A DNA stretch of 24,858 nucleotides. Source: JBLHKE01 sp047619485. GTDB lineage: Bacteria > Verrucomicrobiota > Verrucomicrobiia > Verrucomicrobiales > DEV007. The first letter of the stretch is position 1. Every line of letters begins with the position of its first letter. The stretch covers positions 1 through 24,858 of the forward strand of contig JBLHKE010000021.1 in assembly GCA_047619485.1 (NCBI GenBank), given 5' to 3'. The position numbers and the translations under genes were made by a program. Under the pieces are notes generated by a model that saw only the letters and a list, made by a program, of their open reading frames with translations, searched no databases and was not told the DNA's origin. Below are positions 7,211 through 18,900 of the stretch, in pieces.

Positions 7211-9909
7211 GGGAGACTTGGCCGTGCGCGCACTCGCACGAAAATCGGCTCGGATTGCTCGAAGGGCGTAGTTGATCGGTAGGCAGTCCGGCCAGGCTGA
7301 CCATCCGCCCATGGAGCCGGATAGCGCTCGAAGGCACTATCGCCGGGCCGCCATGAGATCAGATCGGTGGAGGTCTCTAGCTCGTAGACAATATCCCTCG
7401 CCTCTGCAGTTCGATAAAACTCGAAGTGCAGGTGCCCGTCTCCGCGCAAATATGGCTTCGGCAAGCGCGACCGGTCGACCAGAGGATTGCTGGGGTCGAG
7501 TCGAAACGCATAGCGCTCGAAGTTGGTCACCCCACTCGCTCCCGGATCAAGCGAACCCACATCCTCACCGACGACGGGCCCTAAATTTCGTTCCGCCCAG
7601 AGGTCGAAGGTTTCCTCCTCAGCGGCGATCGCTACCTCGGCCCACGATGGGGTTCGGATCAAATAGGAGGGATCGCTCGCAAATTTCAAGACAACGGACT
7701 TGGATCCATCGGGAAACTGAGCACCCGGTTGGGGTTCAATCCGGATCAGCTCGCTAGTCTGTCCCGGTATCAAATTTACAAATTGGGTGGCAGTGTAATC
7801 CGTTCCGCTGGCCGCGGTCCCCGAGTAGCGCAGGTTGACAAACAAACTACGCTCAAGAAGTCCCTCCCGGCGCAGCAGGACGAGGGCTGGCTGGCCAGAG
7901 TCACGGGAAGCAATGCCTCGAACCACCTCCAAGGACAGCTGCGGCAGCAGGTCCTCGATGGGGATCTGCACGGAATTCGCGGCCGGGTCGAGCCCGTAAC
8001 CATCTCCAGACAGCAGGGTGATTTCGACGATCTCCGAAGGCTCCGATAGCGCGTCTGCGAACGGGCTGATCTCAATATCCACGTGAGACTCGCCCGCCGG
8101 GATCACGATCAAATCGGAGATATGGGCAAAATCGACACCGTTCTCTGCTGCGCCTCCGACGGCAAGGTTCACTGTGAGTGCTTCTCCGACCGATCCATCA
8201 CGTTGAATTTTGAAGACACCTGATATCAGTCCGTTTTCGTTGGCACCTGAAATTTTTGAAATCGTGATCTGCGTCGTCAATTCGAGACTGCTTATCCGCA
8301 ACACCCCGGACCTGACCAAGGAGCGAAGACTCACATCGGAATCAAAAAAGCCAACCAGACGTATCGAGAGATCCGAGTAGTCAATTCCGTTGCCAGGAAG
8401 ACCGATCTCGATCAAGGAATCTTCGCCATCTTGCACAAGGCGGAAATGTTCTTCCAGCGATCCGTGGGTGCTAAAAAAGTCCTCTGCGACGAGTACGTCT
8501 CCGTCGGCTGGTGAAAAATCCAACACCGTATCGTGGCCGTCGCCCGCGTCCGTCCAGGTAAACTGGTCAGCCCCGCCGCCGCCAGACAAATCATCGTCGC
8601 CGCCGCCGCCGGACAGGATATCGTCGGCCATCCCACCACTGAGAATGTCAGCTGCCCCGCTGCCTGTCACAAACTGGGGTCGTTCGGATCCGAAACGAGA
8701 GACGTGATCTTCGTATTCTCCGGCCCCGAGTGTCGCAGTCGGGAGCGCGAGCTCGACCGGGCGGATCGCCCGGGACAATTCCCAGGCGACATACCCGTGA
8801 TCGCGGCTCAGTAGAAACCCGCGCATCTCATGCGCCAGTTCGACTTCTGATCCCGGAAGCAGGTTTTCGATCTGGTCGGGAGCGGAACCGAGTTCCTCGG
8901 AGGCGGGATTGTAGATTCTTACCGACACCTGGCTGGAGGAGACGTCATGAGCGGGATCCTCATCGCGGACTTGGAGTCGGAATGTGTCGGATTGCTGTTC
9001 CGCATCTCCCCCGTGCACATAGATCAGGCGACCCCCTCGGACGGCATCGAAGGAGAACTCATCACCAGCAATCAGCGAGCGATCCGGATTCGCTGGATCA
9101 TCGACCGCATGGCGCAAGCGCAACTGACCCCTTACTGGAACCGACTCAAGGGTCAGAACCAGCTGATCGGGCGAACTGTCCGCGTCGTCAACTTCGAGCA
9201 AAACACCCGAGTTCCCCTCGGCGTAGGCGAACACCTCTGAGCTGAGGAGGGTCGGCTGGTTGCTGTTCTCATTCGGATCTGAACCCGCGATAAATTCTTC
9301 TAGATTGCTTCGGCCGTCGTTATCTGGATCCAATTGTGCGTCTGTGGCGGACACGCTGTCGAGCCCGTTCGCCTCCTCCCACCAGTCCGGGATTCCATCA
9401 CCGTCCAGATCCGATTCCGGAACCGTGATTTCGAGATCAACACGAATCGCAGCCGCCCGATTGGCCGCCGACAAGTCGACGGAAACATCGCCCGGCCACA
9501 CAATCTTGGCGGGCTCCCCATCGACGGAGACCCCGGTGTGCAAAAGAGTATTTGCAGAGCCTCCGAACGCTACCGTCCCGTCCTCAACCGGAAGAGCCAG
9601 CGCCACCGCGGAATGTGGTATCGGGAGCCGATAGGAATAGAGTCCACCACCAATTTGAGAAAGTTCGGATTCGAGCTCCATCGACTGCCCATCGCTGTCG
9701 ACCATGATCCACCGAAGCCTACCTTGGGTGACGATGCGGGAGGAACCTCCCGAACGATTCACCACCTGCCCGTAGAGGAGGGTCTCAGGTTCCGAGATGG
9801 ATCGTGAAGCCGCGGTCACGTCGCCACAACAGACAGCGATAAGTGCAGCGATCACGAGCGTGCGCCACTGGCACCATCCGCTTGTTTGATATTTTAAATG
9901 TTGATTCAT
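7207..9909 (-). CDS. exported calcium-binding protein with TSP3-like loop, CSPG-like, RTX-like and Calx-beta domains
   Basis: 900 aa, ATG start, 8 nt after the stop of the 3284-aa gene. The N-terminus is a Sec signal ('LVIAALIAVCCGDVTAA'). Residues ~167-214 hold thrombospondin type 3-like acidic loops ('DLDGDGIPDWWEEANGL', 'DPDNDGRSNLEEFIAGSDP'). Residues ~230-334 look like a CSPG/cadherin-like repeat ('GQLRLRH', 'GGRLIYVHGG'). Residues ~412-452 carry three to four RTX-type nonapeptides ('GMADDILSG', 'GGGDDDLSG', 'GGGADQF'). Residues ~542-642 and ~655-760 resemble two Calx-beta domains ('ENGVDFAHISD', 'ASGTDYTATQ'). The tail has 'NFERYAFRLDPSNP' and then a C-terminal module with 'YELETSTDLISWRPG', common in large Verrucomicrobiota exported proteins. 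Calcium binding is well supported by motif; the biological role (adhesion, matrix) is inference. No catalytic site was seen. Confidence 0.9.
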   Translation of the reverse strand: MNQHLKYQTSGWCQWRTLVIAALIAVCCGDVTAASRSISEPETLLYGQVVNRSGGSSRIVTQGRLRWIMVDSDGQSMELESELSQIGGGLYSYRLPIPHSAVALALPVEDGTVAFGGSANTLLHTGVSVDGEPAKIVWPGDVSVDLSAANRAAAIRVDLEITVPESDLDGDGIPDWWEEANGLDSVSATDAQLDPDNDGRSNLEEFIAGSDPNENSNQPTLLSSEVFAYAEGNSGVLLEVDDADSSPDQLVLTLESVPVRGQLRLRHAVDDPANPDRSLIAGDEFSFDAVRGGRLIYVHGGDAEQQSDTFRLQVRDEDPAHDVSSSQVSVRIYNPASEELGSAPDQIENLLPGSEVELAHEMRGFLLSRDHGYVAWELSRAIRPVELALPTATLGAGEYEDHVSRFGSERPQFVTGSGAADILSGGMADDILSGGGGDDDLSGGGGADQFTWTDAGDGHDTVLDFSPADGDVLVAEDFFSTHGSLEEHFRLVQDGEDSLIEIGLPGNGIDYSDLSIRLVGFFDSDVSLRSLVRSGVLRISSLELTTQITISKISGANENGLISGVFKIQRDGSVGEALTVNLAVGGAAENGVDFAHISDLIVIPAGESHVDIEISPFADALSEPSEIVEITLLSGDGYGLDPAANSVQIPIEDLLPQLSLEVVRGIASRDSGQPALVLLRREGLLERSLFVNLRYSGTAASGTDYTATQFVNLIPGQTSELIRIEPQPGAQFPDGSKSVVLKFASDPSYLIRTPSWAEVAIAAEEETFDLWAERNLGPVVGEDVGSLDPGASGVTNFERYAFRLDPSNPLVDRSRLPKPYLRGDGHLHFEFYRTAEARDIVYELETSTDLISWRPGDSAFERYPAPWADGQPGRTAYRSTTPFEQSEPIFVRVRARPSLP

Positions 9910-9917
9910 GGAACGTT

Positions 9918-12900
9918 TTATCCGCCGGAGTATCCGTAAGTTCGTAAGAAGATCTTGATGTCGCTAATCGCCGAACGGGGATCGCGCACACCTCCATCCA
10001 GAAGAGGTCCCTCGACAAAGGTCTTGAGCGCCTCGGTTGTGTCGGCACCGAGGCTAGCCCCGGGGATAATGAGCAACCACTCCTCGTTCCAGACCGACCT
10101 GCCAACGAGGCGGCTGTCCCAAGTCATCGAGCTCTCGTCGATCCCGTTGCTGTTGGTATAACCGTGCGCAAGGAAGCTCGAGAACCGCCGCATGCTGCCC
10201 TCTGGCTCCAGCAAGCTGTCGGTTGACGGCCGGTAGCCTGGCCGATCGAGGAAGGAATCGACCGATGGAAATGGCACCGGGATGGCCTGGTCGAGGACAT
10301 CCCAATAGCGCACTTGAAACCCGCCGGTTTCTGGATCCGCCGCAGCGCTAGTGGGAATCGTCATGATGTCGCGACCAACCGGGACTAGATAGACCCGTGG
10401 CGTCGTCGGCAGCAGCGTCTTGTCGTAGTTCTCGAGCCAGACTCCAACCGAACGCACCTTGGTTGCGAAATTGGTCGGGTCGTAGAAGCTGTCGCCTGCG
10501 GCCAGCGGCTTCCCGAAGAAATTCTGTCCGGAAAGGATTCGCGTCGGGAAGCTAATCACAAGACCTGGCTGTGGCACATGCTCACCCGAGGCGTTTTTTT
10601 CCGGGGCAAATGGCCGACAGAAACGCCTGAATTCGTAGACGTCCCAAAGGTCATCCACCAAGCCGCGATCGGGACGGGCTGGATCTCGCGCCGTCAATTC
10701 GTTACGCCATAATTGGTCGTTGTTCTCCGCCTCCGAAATCTCCTCGGGGGTCAGCGCGCTAAAGGCACGATTCTCTCTCGACTTGAGCCTGAAGAATTCT
10801 GTCCGTAACGAGAATCGTCCGGTTTCGGCTTGAGGATTGTTGAATCCCAGTTGCCCGCGCAGAACTTCAAAGTTGCCCTTCATCTGAGCTAGGACTTCCG
10901 AGAGACCGCCAGAACCCGTCTGGGGGGTTTGCCCATTGACTAGACCGATCGTCCGCGCCTTGACGATATCTTCGTAGAGAGGCTGTGCCGATGCGGGATC
11001 GTTAGGATGGAGATTGCTCTCGTAGTCGTAGGCCTTGGCGGCGAGGTAAGCATATCGTGCCGCAAGCTCGAAGGACTCATGATACTTTTGCAAAGCCGCG
11101 TTGCGCGAAACTCTGAAGGTCATGTCCTGGTAGCGGTTCCGCTGCACCAATGATGCCACCTTCTTGTTAAAGGATTCGCGTTCATCCATCAGCCTCTGCG
11201 CCTGCGCCATCAGCGAACGATACTCATCGGACAGTTGCTGCAGCGCCTGCAATTCTTTGAAGATGCGCACCCGCAGTATCCCCTCGTCGCCGATCGCGTT
11301 CTCAAGTTCGACGAGACTCTGCTGCGTGGCGAAATCGCGCTCTCTCTCTTCCAAAACGATTTCGATGATGGCCGAGCGGAGCTGATCCGCAAACTCGATC
11401 ACTTTAGCCACCTGGCCGGTCGCCAAAGATGAAACTTGCAGCGATAGAGACCCGACACTTCCACCCAATTTGAATGCGGAACGGAAACCAGAGAAAATGT
11501 CCCCTGGCGAGACTGCGACACCTCCAGTCGGCGTTGTATTCGGGAACGCTGATTGAGAAACGTCCGCCAGATTGTTTATGTTATCACCCGAGAACTCAAG
11601 ATTTTCAGACGCCAGCTCAAATGCCAGCTGCGAGGTCGCAGCAATCTGGCCGAGAGTGGTGTCAGTGATATTGAGAGCCCGGGTGTAACCGTTGAGATCG
11701 ATCCTTGCATCGAGTAACCTCAGCTGGCGGATCAGCTCCCCAATGTAGCCGTCGTAGGACGCGATGGCGTTGGCAAGATCTGCTTCCTTCTGCACCATTT
11801 TTTGGATGTGGATTTGCAGCTTTCCATAATGCGGACGCTTGCCCCAGGCAGGCGGCGCTTGGAAGGTGTAGCCGATCGCGGTGACGGGAAGATTGAGATT
11901 TTGTAAATCGACACGCCGATTGGCTGGATCGAGGTCAGTGTAGTTGGTGTCAAAATTCCCGTTAACATTCCCGAGCAGATCGGACAGACTCGCTCCGGCG
12001 AACGATGCCGAGTAACGTTCTCGCCACGCGCTGGGGACATTCTCCAGAATGCCGCCTCCCTCGGTTATAAATGAGACATCGGTTCCGAAGTCACCGGTCT
12101 CCGACGGTCTCAGATTATTGGGATCAAAGTTCTTGCCCCTGAAATCCGCTATCTGACCTGGAACCGTATCATTATTCACCTCGCGGGTTTCAGCATACAT
12201 GAACAGCTGCGTGTCCGGCCCGCTGTAACCTTCAGGATAGGCCTGCCCGGCACCGACGGTCCCGGGATAAGCCAGTCCGAAAAAGTCGATCAGCTGATTG
12301 CGGTAAGAACGGTCTTGAGAACTCACGCTGCGGGCGAAGTCCTCGGCGCTCGAACCGACCTTGCGCAGCAGGTTGTCTGCCTTGTTGGCGTGATCGAATG
12401 TCGCCTTGGCATTCGCAAGCGCTGATGTCGCCCTGTTGAAGACCTGGTCGAAATGGGAATTACCACCAGCAAAAAATCGATCCAATGCCGCCGGGTTGAT
12501 GTCGAACGGTACGGCATCGGGTGCCAAGCCGAGCGGGTTAAATCCGTCATTGGCCTGGTCGAAAACGCTCTGGATATAGGTCAAGTTGGCCGAGATCACT
12601 GGGATATCCTCGTTGGTGGTACGGTCGATTTTGCGGATCCCTTCGAGTTCTTCGTTCGGGTGCTCAGCCGGCAGGAGTGCGTTGGCGGTGATCCAGTCGA
12701 AGTAGGCACCTTGTCCGGCGCGGCGCGACCAACCTTCGACCCCCCATGCGCGATCCCCGTCATCGACAGGATCGATGTAGCCCTGCCATTGCGCGGTCGG
12801 GTCGGCAACATAAGCGTCCCGATAGGTTAGAGCCACGATCTGTGCACCTGTCTTGGCCTTCTTGGCCGCAGCCTCGGCGAACTTCCGCTCGTCGAGAAAA

Positions 12901-15900
12901 TCGACATCGAACACAATGTCGTTGAGCGCATACTGCTCCGAGCGTGACACCCAGTTGAACGCGCGGTGGCGCAGCAGGTCATACTGTCCGCGCACAGCGG
13001 TCAGGTAGTGGCCCCAAGCATCACCGTGTCCCTGCGGGAACAGAACCATGCTGTCGTCCTCGTTGACGAAACCGTCACGGGTTGCGTCGAAGATGTCGTA
13101 ATTGGTGGCGTAGGCGGCCTCCCCTTCCCCCTTCGTGAAGTTCCACATCAGCCGGTTGTAGACTGGGCGGGCGAAGTTGTCATCGACCCCGCGCAACAGC
13201 GCGAGCTCTTCCGTGAGCAGCGAGGCGGTCTGGTTCTGAAATGCGAACACGGCCGGCGCAAGGTGCCCGTAGGCTGCCGAAGATGAGCCATGCCCAATCG
13301 TCGGATCGAGGGCATCAGTGTAGGCCTCATCCCCGAGCAGTTGGTAGAAATCGGATAGGCGCGTCGCAGCCAGCTGCAGAGCGATGGTAATGCCGTCGGT
13401 CGACACTGGCGTCGAAAGGTCGATGCTCAGCCCCCTCGCCCGGTCGAGCACTGTCCCGTAGAGCTCGATCAAGCCAACATTCTCGATCACGTCTTTGTCG
13501 GGGTTCAGTGCGACTGGTGCCTCGAACTGCTGACCGAGTTGCCGAATGATATCGACGTAGGTCGCAGGTGCGTCTCCACTGAAGTCGCGGACTCTGGCTT
13601 CGAAGAGGTTGACCGCATCGAGCACCCGCTTCACCCATCCGAACATGAGCTGCGGGCGATAATCAGGGAAACCGTCCCCGTCCTGATCCTGTGGTGTGGA
13701 GTTGCCGGCACCAGCCCATTGCCAGAGAGATTCCCCAACTCGATCGAAGAGGTTGTCCCAGGTCACGACATCACCGGCCACCTCGTTCTTGTGGCGATAG
13801 CGCGCAAACCACAGCGAATCCGCCAACAATGCCTCGGGGGCGTTGGGTGTCCCCTGCACGGTGACATTGAAGAAACCGAGACCGCGCTTGCCGGAAGCAT
13901 CAGGGAAAATTTTCCACGGATTCGGACTACCACTTCTGTCAGGCGGCGGGAATTCAGTCCCATCGGCCGGGCGATACCACCACTCGAAGACAAGGTCATC
14001 GGCGAAGGCTCCAAAGTCGCCTGTGTGGCGCAGCGTCACAGCCTCATCGAAAACATTGTCCGAATAGATGACCTTGATCGCACCGCGGTAGCGCTCGCGG
14101 CGATCGACTTTTACCACATGCACAGTCACCGGATTGCCAGCCAGTGCAGGGTCGTCGTTCTCGACTAATGTGATGTAGCTTACATCGGGAAGCGTCACAT
14201 CATTCGGGTTGAGGAAGGCTGGATTGGTAGACACAGCCAGACCAGGGCCGAGCGCGCTTTGCGGTGCCGCCACACTTGGATCTTTCACGACCACGTCGAT
14301 ACCAAATGGATCAGTAACTTTCGCCACCTGCTGGTTGACGACCAAGGTCTGCGGCGCGACCCCCACCAAGTAGCCGCCATCGGCATCGGCTAGCGCAATC
14401 GGCTGCTGGGCACCTTGTGCAGATTGGACGTAATTTTTCCAGTATTGGATCAGCGCATCAGCGTCCGCAAAATTTTGACCAGTATCGACTAGGTTCGGGT
14501 TTCTGGTCAGTTTATAGAGGCTTTCCGCTGCGGCGCGCCAAGTGCTATCACCCGGTGCCAAGGCGAGCAATTGATCCAGCTCGAGTTCAGTGAGAATATT
14601 CGGCTCGAGGGCGAAGACTGCGCCGGGCGAAGCGGTCAGTGTCGCGTCCCCTATCTTCTTGTCGTTGAGAATCCCGATCATGGTCAGCCGACCATCGAGC
14701 GGATCGTAAGTAACACGGCGCTGTAGCGAAGCCGGTAACTCGTTAAAGACATACCGCCCCTTGGCCACGCGGGTGCGGCCATTGGCGGGCAACAGCGAAA
14801 TCGGGAAGGAGCTCACGTCGAGTGGGACTGAACGCGCGGAAAGCGGCGGGTAGAGGCGTGCCGTGTAGCGGTCACGACCGATTACAGGATCGGCTGCGGG
14901 ATTGAGTGTATCGAAGACAATCTTGCCAGCAGCCCAACCGACAACTCCGGGTACACCCGGGGTCGCAACGGTTCGCACTCCGCCTTCGCCATCGGGAACT
15001 TCAGTGAATGGATTGTCCGAGCGGTACTCTCCGCCACCGTACGTCAACGTCTCACCAACTTTGAGAATCGGCACTTCGTCTGGCCAGTTCACCGTGTAGC
15101 GCACAGGTTGAGGATTCTCGTAATCTCCCACGACGGTCGAATACGGCTTCGTCAAGTAGGTCGCCCCAACTGGACGGGTTAAAAACGCCACACAGTCCGA
15201 GGCCTGCCGAGCTCCGAGCGTAACCCCTGGATCGCTCTGCAACGGCCATGCAAAATCGGTCAGCATCCGATAGGAGAAGTAGGCGTCGAAGAAGACAGGC
15301 GCCCCATCCGATTGATAAAAACCGCCTGAGATGGCGTAGCTATTCCCACGGTGGTCCTCCCAGTAAACTTGCTGCTGATCGACCGAGGCGAAGTTCGGGT
15401 CGCTCGGGTCAGAGCGCCCATCGATGGCAAACGATTCTTCGCAAGGGGATGCCCCATTGACCACGCCGAGTGGATAGAAAGGAATCACCGGTTCCCCTGC
15501 GATCATCTCCTTCTCGAACGTGTATCCCAAATCAGGATCTTCTAGTTCAATCTTGTAGAGAGCCATGTCCCACTCCTCCGTCGCGAGGTCGAAATATTCG
15601 ACTAGCACGAAAGGATCCGAGGTGTAGTTTTCATCCGTCGACAGCACGTTCAGATCGTTATTGCGCAAGGCGTAGACCGCCACCGGACGGGGGGCGACCG
15701 TGGCGAAGCGCTGTGACGGAGCAATCAGCGCGTGTTCCTCGTTGGGGTTGTAACCCGCGAGGTTCGCATCAGGTTGATTGTAGACACGGATACCCACAAA
15801 TCGCGACGGGTCGTAGGTGAAGGCGTCATCAGGAAATGGTGGATCTGCGCTTGGGACGGCAGGTGCAACCAACTGCTGCGCTTCGGGATCAGTGCCTGAA

Positions 15901-18900
15901 GGCGCACTCTCTGATCCGAATTCGCTGGCGATAACGATACGAGGAGCGGTGACAGCATCAGGCCAACGCACATCGTAGAAGACCGCCTGGTGCGGCCAGT
16001 TGATCAAATCACGAGTGGTGTACCAGACGACGACGAAGTCGTCCTCTTCCTCACCGGAGAACGTCTGGTTGACCGGAAAAATAGGACCGGTGAAAGAATC
16101 GCGGTCGTGCAGATTAACGTTGTAACGCGAGCGTTCGTAGAACATATAGCCCGTCTCGAGGCCTGCCTCATCAAACGTGCTGGTCACACGTTCACCCACC
16201 AGAGCTCTCGAATCTTCGCTGTCGTCATCCCAGAGTTTGGTGTCGATGACCCGCACCCGGAGAGCACCCGGTTCAGGGGCTCCGCCGGACTCGCTGAAGT
16301 ACTGATAGACGATCACCGTCTTGCCACGCAAGGTCGCGGAGAACGACTCATCATCTTGGTTGACGACCCCATCCCCAGTGGTATACGCGGTCTTGACGAA
16401 CTCGTAGTCGTCCTCGGCTGGATCGATCGGGACGGGTGGTGTGAGCGCGATGTGCGGGTAGACCACACCTGAGCCGGATGGGAACTTGATCGTCACGTCG
16501 ACCGTCACCTTCGAAGTGCTGCCAGTGCGTTCCCATTGGGTGCGGATGGTTCCCGGACGCACTGGGAACAACGTGCCTGAAAAGGCGTCCCACTCATACA
16601 TATCTTCAATCGACGAACCAAATGGTCCATCGATCAGTTCAACGATCGGCTGGACATCTCGCTTGATCGAATTTCTTACGAAAAAGTTGTCCACAGTATC
16701 CAATTGCACACCGCTACCGATGGAGACGTCCTCATAAAAGATCGGCTCTCCATAATCCCAAGTCACACTGATCGGTTCCACCAAATCTGAAATAAAGCGC
16801 CCACGATAATCGACGCCATCGAGGAGATACTGATCCAAGTCATCTAGGTCACCACCACCTGAATCGAATGCATTGCCGACACTCGTCAACCAGCCGCCGA
16901 GCGTCAGATCACCCAGTGAATTCTGGTATCGCGACAGGACGTAAATCTCCGCGTGCTCGTCAAAATAAAGCGTCTCTGACCCACCACGATCGGCCACGGT
17001 CTGAACGAGTGGTTGCGGAAACGCCAAGGCGGGGTCGGCAGCCGTTTTGACATGCACCAGCGGAAGGGCTGCCGAGTTTGGTCCAGTGGTGATCATCTGG
17101 ACACCGATCTGCTTTCGCCAGCTCCACGTCACCACAGCCGGCCCACTCATAGGGAAAGGGTTGAGTTTGCGATCAGCCTCCGTTTCATCCACATTCAGAT
17201 AGCTATGGACTTCCGAATTCTGGCCGTTATCGGAAGCGGCACCCGTCGCGTCAAAACCACCAACGACGAAGCGGATCCGTCCTCCGTTCGTTGTGAAACC
17301 TCCAACCGCCGCATCAATCTGAGGAGCGACTTCATCGTTCTCTAAGTACCAGTGTTTTTGCACCGGAGGATCGGGGTTACCGTTGGCGATAGACTCGAGG
17401 CGCGATCCGTCTGCGCCGAGGGTGTCCCCGAGATCCGAAACGATCTCAAGCGCGAAATCGGTCTCCCACAAGAACTCGATCTTCGTATCGCGATCGATCA
17501 CAAAAGTATAGCTCTGCTTTCCTGTCGTCGTCGCAGTGTCATCGATGATGTAACCGATCGAGCGGCGACGGACTACGGCATCATTCCTGATGCTTTCTTG
17601 CGTGGGGTTACGAATCGACACGAATTCTCCGCCCGTCTCCTCCTGGTAGACCACCGGGTCGGTCGCCACAGTGAGCTCCACCCCCTCTAAAAACATCGCA
17701 CTCTGTGGGGTATCCGGCGTTCCGGAAAACGGCCGCACATGAATGCCAGAATCGCCGAAGGCCGAACCCACGCTCAGATTGACTCGCCGGCTGACCGTCA
17801 TGTCTGGCTCGAAAACGGCGATCACACCCGCCGGGCCAGCTATGGATTTTTCCTCGTCCCCCTCACCAAATCGGATTTCTCCCGAAGCTACATCCATTCC
17901 GGCAAACAATCGTCCCAGGCCAGGGTGCCACAACAAGGTGTGTAGATCATTCACCTGCGAGGAAGAGAAACCACCTCCGAATACAGGTACCTGTTTTGGA
18001 ATCCAGACGTCGGCAAAGGCCATTGCCGAATCGAGACGGGCAACAAAGCGGCTGTCCAAGGATGCAGAGACCTCGAGGAACTCACTCGGGCTACCGCCGG
18101 CCCGACCAGCAGAAAGAAAACGGGAAGCCCCCGAGTCGAATCGACCGCTAACATACGCATTGCCGTCGTCGTCAGCCGCGATCCCGAGTCCAGCGATGAG
18201 ATCGCTGCTACTCCCTGAGAGAATGCTGGCAAGCGACGGTCGGTCAGCAGGCTCACTACTGTGAAAGACCCAGGCGCTGGTAGGTGCCTCGAATTCAGGA
18301 TCGATCCTGACCACCTCACACTCGGCGTCTGGCGTACGATCAACGGTGCTGATTTTGACCGTCCGATCTCCCTGGACGACTCCGGTCGAGTAGACCCAGC
18401 CGTCCGCGAAGGTCACATCCGTGTAGACGCCCTTGAGATCATCCGGAGAATAGACTTTCAGGGGATTCAGATTCGCAGAAAACTTGAGGATATAAGGAGA
18501 TCCGGGATTCGGCGTCCCGGACTGCGGCGATTTCAAAACCTTGTATTCGGTAGCAGCTTCACTTGTCTTTTTGATCTCCAGCTTGGCATCCTCCGGACCT
18601 CCGGAGTCATACATCAAGAAGTCGAAAGTGTGACTACCCGCGGCAAAAGTTTGGTTTTTAAACTCTTCTGCATTCAAACCATCGTAATCTGCCACTCTGG
18701 CACCCTCTGTCACCACGGCACCATTGACCTTAAACCGAACACCGTTGTCGACCTCGACGCGGAAATCGTAGTCACCAGCTTCTTCAATATCGAAACTTCC
18801 GGTCACCCGCATCGCAAGCTGAGGCAGGACGCCGAGGTGAGGCGGGACGCTGGTATCCGGTGTTTTGACGCTCGTCACCGAATCTCGAATCGGATTGTAC

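Noticed and set aside
7211..7312. 34-codon upstream extension of the PPIase gene
   Set aside because: It overlaps the 900-aa gene by about 100 nt and would place the lipobox at residue 63. The ATGA-coupled start gives a proper lipoprotein signal.
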